From Tetmemena sp. SeJ-2015 (taxonomy: Eukaryota > Ciliophora > Spirotrichea > Sporadotrichida > Oxytrichidae), in the NCBI GenBank assembly GCA_027382625.1, contig JAJKFJ010021232.1, forward strand, positions 1-11,679: a stretch of DNA of 11,679 bases. The letters run 5' to 3'. Below the pieces are notes generated by a model, which saw only the letters and a list, made by a program, of their open reading frames with translations, was not told the DNA's origin and made no database searches. The stretch's first letter is position 1. Each line of letters begins with the position of its first letter. This document shows, piece after piece, positions 1 through 5,138 of the stretch. Made by a program: the position numbers and the translations under genes.

Positions 1-313
1 GATATTTTTGATCGCGATATTTGTTCTGAGAGGTGCTACAAAGATGTTTAAAGAAGAAACTCATAAAATTTTTGATTCTCTATCGAACAAGCTGCATATG
101 AGGGGGTAAATTTGGATTTTCTGGGAAAAGTGAATTCCCCATTATTTTTTTAAAATTAAATTCCCCTTTTTTTATTACTAGTTTTTGAGTTTTAAATTTA
201 TGTAAAGTTTAAGAAGGTCGCCCCCGGGGTGATGCAGAAAATCCCAAAAAGGTTTTCCTTATCTTTGAGATCCGATCTCCATCTTCAGGGACTATACCTT
301 TTTCCCTCTTAGG

Positions 314-833
314 TCAATAAATACTTTTCCTTCTTTTTGTCTTCGCCCTTTCGCCCCTTTCAAAGACTTTCCGCCAAGCTCCCCCCCTGCCCCCCCCGAC
401 CCTTGGCACAGTAAAAGTTTCAGCAGTGTAGTTGTCAACCATTTTATTACACATTATAAATTGAGTCTGAGTTTAACAAGTAAGAAATACGGAGGTGAGG
501 TACCCTTGAAAGTTGTTAGCAGACTCTTGGACTCAGCTCAGACATACCCTGCATCGTGCTACTGGATCCCCAGCAACTTAGCTCTGACATAGCTGTTGTA
601 CTCAGTGACTAAGTCCCCACTGTTTTTAAGCACCGAGAGCAATAACTCAGTGAGAGGTTGAGATACATTATTGCATTAACACAAGAAGATGCAACTTCGA
701 AGTTGAGAACCAATGCTTGCTCCAACTGCTTAGCTTTGACAACTTGTTCGGTGAAAAAGAATGAGACAACCATAGGTTAGAGTTTTAATTGTTGCAAGCA
801 CTGCAAAGTTGGAAAATTAAATGTGTTTTTCAT
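314..833 (-). CDS. Possible two-exon hypothetical gene, unknown product
   Basis: I do not recognise this protein. Read with TAA/TAG as Gln, the minus strand is open from ATG 833-831. A 43-nt intron-like segment (547-505) has GTATGT at its 5' end, a TGCTAAC branch-like motif and CAAG at its 3' end. Removing it joins exon 833-548 to exon 504-314, giving 158 codons and a TGA at 316-314. Three codons would be reassigned TAA/TAG. The first half looks helical (EQVVKAKQLEQALVLNFEV); the end is basic and Gly/Arg-rich (FERGERAKTKRRKS). Without splicing the same frame runs to a TGA at 437-435. A competing frame across about 670-545 reads LTELLLSVLKNSGDLV and ends at TGA 540-538, so a frameshift or another intron is equally possible. 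G+C and evenness of composition are closer to coding DNA than the flanks. The model rests only on openness, composition and splice-like motifs. Confidence 0.25.
505..547 (-). other. Candidate spliceosomal intron, 43 nt
   Basis: On the minus strand the segment begins GTATGT (547-542), carries TGCTAAC (521-515) and ends TTTCAAG. The order and spacing fit a short intron. Splicing links two open frames that would otherwise be out of phase. There is no transcript evidence. Confidence 0.25.
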
Positions 834-1734
834 TTGCGGGATACAAGTTTTGGGATGAAGTTGTTCTAAATAGTTACCCCCTTTAATTTTTAAATTACCC
901 AGATTTTTCTTGATATTTATTTAATTAAGAAAAAAAATTTAAAGAATGACTTGGGCCCGAAATTTTTGATGGAATTTTTTAAAAATTTTCGACATTTTTT
1001 TTCCTGTATTTTTTCTGTTTCCAAGTCGAGTGGGGGGCGTTTGGAGTGAAAAAAAATTTTGAAATTTTTTTTAAAAAATTTTTGATTAATTGGTCTAAAA
1101 ATTTTATGGGGAAAAATTTTAAAAAAATTTTTTACATTTTTTTTGGGTTTATTTTTAAAATATGGGGGGCGTTTTTTAAATGAAGAAATTTTTTGTAATT
1201 TTTTTTTGAAAAATTTTTTGATGATTTTTCTGCTGAAATTTTAAAAAAATTTTTTTAAAAAATTTTTTTACATTTTTTTTTAAAAAGTGCTTTTTTTTGA
1301 TGTTTCCAAGTCGAGTTGAGGCGTTTAAAGTGAACCTGTATTTTTGCCGTTTCCAAGTCGAGTGGAGGCGTTTTGAGTGAAGAAAATTTTTTGTAATATT
1401 TTTTTTAAAAATTTTTTAAAAGATTTTTTTTTTCTTTGAAAAATTTTTTTGAAAAAAAAATTTTTTAATTTTTTTCCCCCAATTTTTTCCGTTTCCCAAG
1501 TTGAATGGAGGCGTTTTGAGTGGGAAAAATTTTTTGGGAATTTTTTTCCCAAAATTTTTTTGATGATTTTGTCTGCTGAATATTATTTGGAAATTTTTTT
1601 TTAAAAAAATTTTTTAATTTTTTTTTTACCTTAATTTTTGCCGTTTCCAAGTCGAGTGGAGGCGTTTGGAGTGAAGAAAATTTTTTGTAATATTTTTTTG
1701 AAAATTTTTTAATGACTTGGTCTGCTAAAATATG

Positions 1735-1800
1735 ATGGAATTTTTGAATAAATTTTTGACATTTTTTTTTACATGTAATATTTTTGTTTTCAAGTCGAGT
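1735..1800. other. Paralogous empty insertion site in satellite 1
   Basis: This stretch nearly matches the two flanks of the mobile element joined together. It reads ATGGAATTTTTGAATAAA, the GACA-T run, then GTAATATTTTTGTTTTCAAG. The left flank at 2530-2576 and the right flank at 4922-4944 carry the same variant bases, including TTGTTTTCAAG in place of the usual TTTCCAAG. One AATATT (1777-1782) is present here, against one on each side of the element. This unit is therefore the closest view of the pre-insertion sequence. Confidence 0.8.
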
Positions 1801-2570
1801 GGAGGCTTTAAAGTGAAGAAAATTTGTTGAAATTTTTTTTTCTTTGGTCTGCTGATTTTTGATGGAATTTTTGGTAAATTTTTGTCATTTTTATATACCT
1901 GTATTTTTTGTGTTTCCAAGACGAGTGGAAGCGTTTAAAGTGAAGAAAATTTTTTGAAATTTTTTTTTTCTTTGGTCTGCTGATTTTTGATGGAATTTTT
2001 GAAAAATTTTTTACATTTTTTTTACCTGAATTTATTTTTTTTCCAAGTCGAGTGGAGGTGTTTGGAGTGAAGAAAATTTTTTGTAATTATTTTTCGAAAA
2101 TTTTATAATGAATTGGTCTGCTGAAATATGATGGATTTTTGAAAAATTTTTGACATTTTTTTTTCCTGTATTTTTCTGTTTCCAAGTCGATAGCTTTGGA
2201 GTTAAGAAAATTTTTGTAATTTTTTTCGAAAATTTTTGATGACTTGGTCTGAAATTTTTTGATGAATTTTGAAAATTTTTTTACATTTTTTTTGCCTGTA
2301 TTTTTCGTGTTCCAAGTCAAAGTGGAGGCGTTTGAGTGAAGAAAATTTTTGTAATTTTTCGAAAATTTTATGATGTTTTTGGTCTGTAATTTTGGAATTT
2401 TTGAAAATTTTTTTGACATTTTTTTTTACTTATTTTTTGTTTCAAGTCGAGTGGAGGCGTTTGGAGTGAAGAAAATTTTTTGTAATTTTTTTTCGAAAAT
2501 TTTATAATGACTTGGTCTGCTGAAATATGATGGAATTTTTGAATAAATTTTGACATTTTTTTTTACCTGT

Positions 2571-2576
2571 AATATT
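2571..2576. repeat. Left target-site duplication candidate (AATATT)
   Basis: AATATT directly precedes the inverted repeat end GTGCGAATCAGG. The empty-site unit at 1777-1782 has one copy. Because AATATT is its own reverse complement, the boundary is ambiguous: a duplication of AATATT (6 bp), ATAT (4 bp) or TA (2 bp), or none, fits equally. Confidence 0.65.
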
Positions 2577-2775
2577 GTGCGAATCAGGGTGGTAGTCAAA
2601 AATAAATGAACGGTTGAGTAAGAGCAATCTGATCGTGGTCCTTGCTAACACTGATGCGTGGCAGTTGACTTTCCTGGTTTCAAATCTCTGTGCACTATAT
2701 TTAATTCTAACCGACATCCAATTAAAACCCCGTTATAATTAAATCAGCCACCCACCAGATTTAAACTTTGGAGCA

Positions 2776-2802
2776 ATGGAATAATGGAATAATGGAATAA
2801 TT
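2776..2802 (+). promoter_or_regulatory. Iterated ATGGAATA motif, candidate Rep-binding iterons
   Basis: Three head-to-tail copies of ATGGAATA lie at 2776-2783, 2784-2791 and 2792-2799. Further GGAAT copies follow at 2820, 2836 and 2887. Bases 2778-2802 pair perfectly with 2934-2958. Initiators of the Rep class usually bind short iterated motifs near the origin, so these are candidate iterons; the binding role is inferred. Confidence 0.45.
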
Positions 2803-2933
2803 GGCTGATCTGTTCTGACGGAATACCGGAGTAATGGAATTAACGCCTGATGGAAGAAATGAGTAGAAATCGTAGACATTAGACTTGGAATGCGGAGACA
2901 TAGAGAGACTGGCTGAATTAATCAGGGACTGGA

Positions 2934-2958
2934 AATTATTCCATTATTCCATTATTCC
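2934..2958 (-). promoter_or_regulatory. Inverted iteron block pairing with 2778-2802
   Basis: Three ATTCC steps at 8-bp spacing form the exact reverse complement of 2778-2802, leaving a 131-nt interval. As single-stranded DNA, each terminal repeat could form a 25-bp stem carrying the iterated motif. Such a fold could mark an origin or be bound by the helicase, but this is inference from sequence alone. Confidence 0.45.
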
Positions 2959-3009
2959 GGGAGAAATGAAATTAGATTAATGTGTAGGGGATTTTATTTA
3001 ATTTAACTT

Positions 3010-3073
3010 AAGTTTAAATATTGAGGTTATCTTTTAAAAATACCCTGTAATTTAGTTAATATAATTAATCGTA
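3010..3073 (+). promoter_or_regulatory. Short AT-rich leader of the Rep-like gene
   Basis: Only 64 bases separate the inner edge of the left inverted repeat from the first ATG. They are AT-rich, with TTTAAATA at 3012-3019 and TTAATATAATTAAT near 3055-3068 as possible TATA-like elements. Any further promoter must lie inside the inverted repeat, so the right repeat would carry the same elements in the opposite orientation. Confidence 0.35.
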
Positions 3074-4432
3074 ATGGAATCTGGTAACTCTTCAAGCGAA
3101 GACCGCCGCAGCTCGCATATGAGGAAAGCGTTTTTCATGTCTCTAGCCGTTACTCTTTCGCGTGATGATGCTGCCGAGGTGGAGCGGGACCTGAAGAAAA
3201 AATTTCTCGACATTGAGCAGGTATCCGTCATAGAGACCCAAAAGGATTAGATGCAGTATATGGCCATCTTGCTCAAAGAGAATTCGTTTGGCCGCAGCAA
3301 GCAGTATTTCACTCACCCCAATTACGTTGGAAAGTAGTATTTGGATGAAGCGGGCCTGGAATCAAAGCCTATCAGAAGATGTAGTCTATCTCAAGCCCTT
3401 AAATTCAACAAGCCTGTCAGTATCTTCACCGGAAACATCCAGGCTTTGCTGGAGGCCCTCAAAATCAGTTCTCTTGAATAAAGCAATTCCGGAAGATTAA
3501 AAATAAGCTAAGAACTGAAGGAGGGAGATCCAGTCGTCTAGTCGGTGATAAAGCTCATTAGGTCAGGCAAGGTACAGAGCTTCCAGGATCTCTTCAATTA
3601 GAATCAGGATGACACGGTCATGTGCGAGATGCTCATTGATCGGAAGAGAAAGCTGGAGACTTTGTTCAAATCCTACAAGAACGCGGGCGCGATACCAGAG
3701 CCAAACTTGTCTCACATTGAGGAGCTTCTCTCCTACCTAGAGAGCATGAGATTAGAATCTGGCAGAAGTAAAGAAGGCAATTCAATTCCTGCAGAGATAA
3801 TTTAGGAGTTCAAGCTGCAGGAGGCGCTGGAGCGGCTCTATGAGGTCATAGTCAAGCAGAATAGTCCCAAAATGAAGTGTGTGTGGCTGCATGGATAAAA
3901 CGGCACTGGTAAAAGCACTTTGGCAGGACTGATGGCGAAGATCTTCCCGTCGGAGGAATTGGAAGAAGCTGGCGATAACTTTACCTTAGATCAGAGAAAG
4001 TCAGGCCTGCCTCCGACTCTGGTAATCTTGGATGAGGTGAACTCTCCCGTTTTCTTTAGCCACAAAGGAATCGCGAAGATGAAGAGATTCTTGGAGGGGA
4101 AAGGCTTTGTGGTAAATGTGAAGCACGGAGATGCGGACAAGAGGTACTTGAATTGCTCAGTTCTGGTGACCTCCAATAAGACGCCGCTGTAGAAGATGGA
4201 CGAATTAGACAGAGGAGCATTCATGGCGAGGGTGAAGTTCATTGAAATGCTTCGGTGCGAAGAATATGTTGAGAAGGAATTCCCTTTCGGACCAGACGAG
4301 TTGGCAGAGTATTTTGAGGAGAGATTGATTCAAGATGGACTCCTCTATGAGAAATAGGATAAAGATGAAGATGATAATGCAGACACGAATGCAGAAGATA
4401 TGACAGAAGCGGATGAAGACCAGCTATCTTGA
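3074..4432 (+). CDS. Rep-like protein with superfamily 3 helicase domain
   Basis: The gene encodes 452 residues when TAA and TAG are read as Gln. Ten such codons occur, at residues 59, 88, 136, 146, 156, 176, 244, 275, 373 and 428, and it ends at TGA 4430-4432. The helicase lies at about 266-395: Walker A GQNGTGKST (274-282), Walker B LVILDE (316-321), a B'-like segment VVNVKHG (346-352), and motif C/sensor 1 LVTSNKTP (364-371), followed by DRGAFMARV with R386 or R380 as candidate arginine finger. This order is that of Rep/NS1 initiators, and the TSN-K-P form of motif C recalls CRESS-type Reps. Such proteins unwind DNA as oligomers at a replication origin. The first 120 residues occupy the place of the HUH nickase. 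VTLS (26-29) could be motif I and QMQ (59-61) a degenerate motif II, but no catalytic Tyr sits at the usual distance (YVGK at 84-87 is closer than normal), so nicking activity is doubtful. Residues 180-265 are largely helical and charged, and 428-450 form an acidic tail. The first in-frame ATG was chosen; M16 is an alternative. G+C is clearly higher than in the surroundings. Confidence 0.93.
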
Positions 4433-4488
4433 AAATAAGTATGGTAATCTAAACTCTAATGCAAATTAAGGCAATAAGTAATTTTTAA
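4433..4488 (+). other. Short trailer of the Rep-like gene
   Basis: These 56 AT-rich bases lie between the TGA and the right inverted repeat. Any poly(A) signal would have to be here or in the repeat. AATAAG occurs at 4434-4439 and again near 4473, but no perfect AATAAA is present before the repeat. ATAAAAT follows at 4501, just inside the repeat. Confidence 0.4.
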
Positions 4489-4539
4489 AAGTTAAATTAA
4501 ATAAAATCCCCTACACATTAATCTAATTTCATTTCTCCC

Positions 4540-4564
4540 GGAATAATGGAATAATGGAATAATT
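4540..4564 (+). promoter_or_regulatory. Iteron block of the right inverted repeat, inner arm
   Basis: This is the mirror copy of 2934-2958, reading GGAATAAT three times in tandem. It pairs with 4696-4720 except at 4709, giving the right repeat a 25-bp stem with one mismatch. Confidence 0.42.
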
Positions 4565-4695
4565 TCCAGTCCCTGATTAATTCAGCCAGTCTCTCTATGT
4601 CTCCGCATTCCAAGTCTAATGTCTACGATTTCTACTCATTTCTTCCATCAGGCGTTAATTCCATTACTCCGGTATTCCGTCAGAACAGATCAGCC

Positions 4696-4720
4696 AATTA
4701 TTCCATTAATCCATTATTCC
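4696..4720 (-). promoter_or_regulatory. Iteron block of the right inverted repeat, outer arm
   Basis: This is the mirror copy of 2778-2802 and contains the only base (4709) at which the two terminal repeats differ. Two of the three iterated copies remain intact. Confidence 0.42.
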
Positions 4721-4921
4721 ATTGCTCCAAAGTTTAAATCTGGTGGGTGGCTGATTTAATTATAACGGGGTTTTAATTGGATGTCGGTTAGAATTAAATA
4801 TAGTGCACAGAGATTTGAAACCAGGAAAGTCAACTGCCACGCATCAGTGTTAGCAAGGACCACGATCAGATTGCTCTTACTCAACCGTTCATTTATTTTT
4901 GACTACCACCCTGATTCGCAC

Positions 4922-4927
4922 AATATT
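4922..4927. repeat. Right target-site duplication candidate (AATATT)
   Basis: AATATT directly follows the CGCAC end of the element and continues as TTTGTTTTCAAGTCGAG, the same order as in the empty-site unit at 1777-1798. It pairs with 2571-2576, with the boundary ambiguity noted there. Confidence 0.65.
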
Positions 4928-5138
4928 TTTGTTTTCAAGTCGAGTGAGAGTTTGGAGTGAAGAAAATTTTTTGTAATTTTTTTTTTAGAAAATTTTATGA
5001 TCACTTGGTCATGATGGAATTTTTGAAAAATTTTTGACATTTTTTTTGACCTGTATTTTTCGTGTTTCCAAGTCGAGTGGAGGCGTTTGGAGTGAAGAAA
5101 AGTTTTGTAATTTTTTTTCTCGAAATATTAATGATGAC
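4922..5138. repeat. Satellite 1 tandem array, right remnant
   Basis: The array resumes after the element with the second part of the interrupted unit (anchor 4937) and one more unit (anchor 5070, 133 bp later). It keeps the CAAGTCGAGTG-GGAGTGAAGAAAA block and the T-runs. It stops inside a unit at about GATGAC (5133-5138), where satellite 2 starts. Confidence 0.88.

Larger units (their letters stand above)
1..929. other. Left non-satellite flank, coding content unresolved
   Basis: This stretch has ordinary base composition, unlike the satellites to its right. At 2-133 the plus strand has a frame that enters from outside the window and ends at TGA 131-133 (one TAA at 107-109 read as Gln). It could be the tail of a gene, but 43 codons prove little. 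On the minus strand another frame is free of TGA from 537 down to a TGA at 61-63; it may be chance in purine-rich DNA. Around 380-398 there are two C homopolymers of 7 to 8 bases. I see no tRNA, rRNA or telomere repeat. The possible gene at 314-833 is listed separately. Confidence 0.4.
930..2576. repeat. Satellite 1 tandem array, left part
   Basis: This is a head-to-tail array of a T-rich unit. Each unit holds a better-kept block, CCAAGTCGAGTGGAGGCGTT, followed by GGAGTGAAGAAAATTTT, runs of T, TGACTTGGTCTGCTGA, ATGATGGAATTTTTGA and GACATTTTTTTT. The AAGTCGAG anchors lie at about 1023, 1308, 1355, 1498, 1649, 1792, 1918, 2045, 2184, 2314 and 2444, giving units of mostly 126-151 bp plus one 47-bp fragment at 1308-1354. 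A decayed unit sits near 1162. Units differ mainly in T-run lengths and small indels. Lys/Asn/Phe-rich open frames on the minus strand are by-products of A-runs and are not genes. The left-most units (930-1300) are the most eroded, as expected at an array edge. Confidence 0.9.
2577..3009 (+). repeat. Left terminal inverted repeat
   Basis: The 433 bases match the reverse complement of 4489-4921 except at 2789 (A) against 4709. The match stops at ATTTAACTT (3001-3009). Its parts are the GTGCG end, a roughly 200-bp outer part with no obvious repeats, an inner part with GGAAT iterations (2776-2958), and the final GTGTAGGGGATTTTATTT block next to the gene leader. The near-identity points to recent insertion, copying of one end from the other, or both. 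Confidence 0.97.
2577..4921 (+). mobile_element. Rep-helicase element with 433-bp terminal inverted repeats
   Basis: This 2345-bp insert interrupts a satellite 1 unit. Its parts are a 433-bp left inverted repeat, 64 bp of leader, a 1359-bp gene, 56 bp of trailer and a 433-bp right inverted repeat. The gene is a Rep-like superfamily 3 helicase, and no DDE transposase, integrase, capsid or polymerase frame is present. The ends read GTGCGAATCAGG inward. With the insert and one AATATT removed, the interrupted unit measures 142 bp between anchors, within the range of its neighbours. Tc1/mariner, piggyBac, hAT and Maverick elements encode different enzymes; Helitrons carry a superfamily 1 helicase and lack long inverted repeats. 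Parvoviruses combine long terminal repeats with a superfamily 3 initiator, so a parvovirus-like or Rep-type replicon is the nearest conceptual match. Movement could be by Rep, by a transposase supplied in trans, or, in a ciliate germline, the insert may behave as an eliminated sequence. Confidence 0.88.
4489..4921 (-). repeat. Right terminal inverted repeat
   Basis: This is the reverse complement of 2577-3009 with a single difference at 4709. The change falls inside the iterated ATGGAATA block, turning the middle copy into ATGGATTA when read on the minus strand. The outer end reads GATTCGCAC. Confidence 0.97.

Noticed and set aside
378..404. C-homopolymer cluster as a telomere remnant
   Set aside because: There is no regular C4A4, C4A2 or similar period; these are simple C-runs.
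101..882. AGGGGGTAA at 101-109 inverted at 874-882, as possible ends of a second element
   Set aside because: The match is only nine bases in low-complexity surroundings, with no duplication and no gene that would support an element.
1325..2717. Several Lys/Phe/Asn-rich minus-strand open frames of 60-110 codons across satellite 1
   Set aside because: They are translations of A-runs in tandem units, shift frame from unit to unit and show no motif; the rightmost one crosses the element boundary.
3288..3500. Plus-strand open frame of 70 codons overlapping the Rep-like gene
   Set aside because: It is in a different frame from the 452-codon gene and is an out-of-frame shadow.
3991..4242. Minus-strand open frame of 83 codons opposite the helicase domain
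   Set aside because: It is the antisense shadow of the conserved helicase motifs.
3074..4432. Pseudogene with many nonsense codons under the standard code
   Set aside because: All ten are TAA or TAG, none is TGA, the frame never shifts, and the helicase motifs are complete; code reassignment explains it better.
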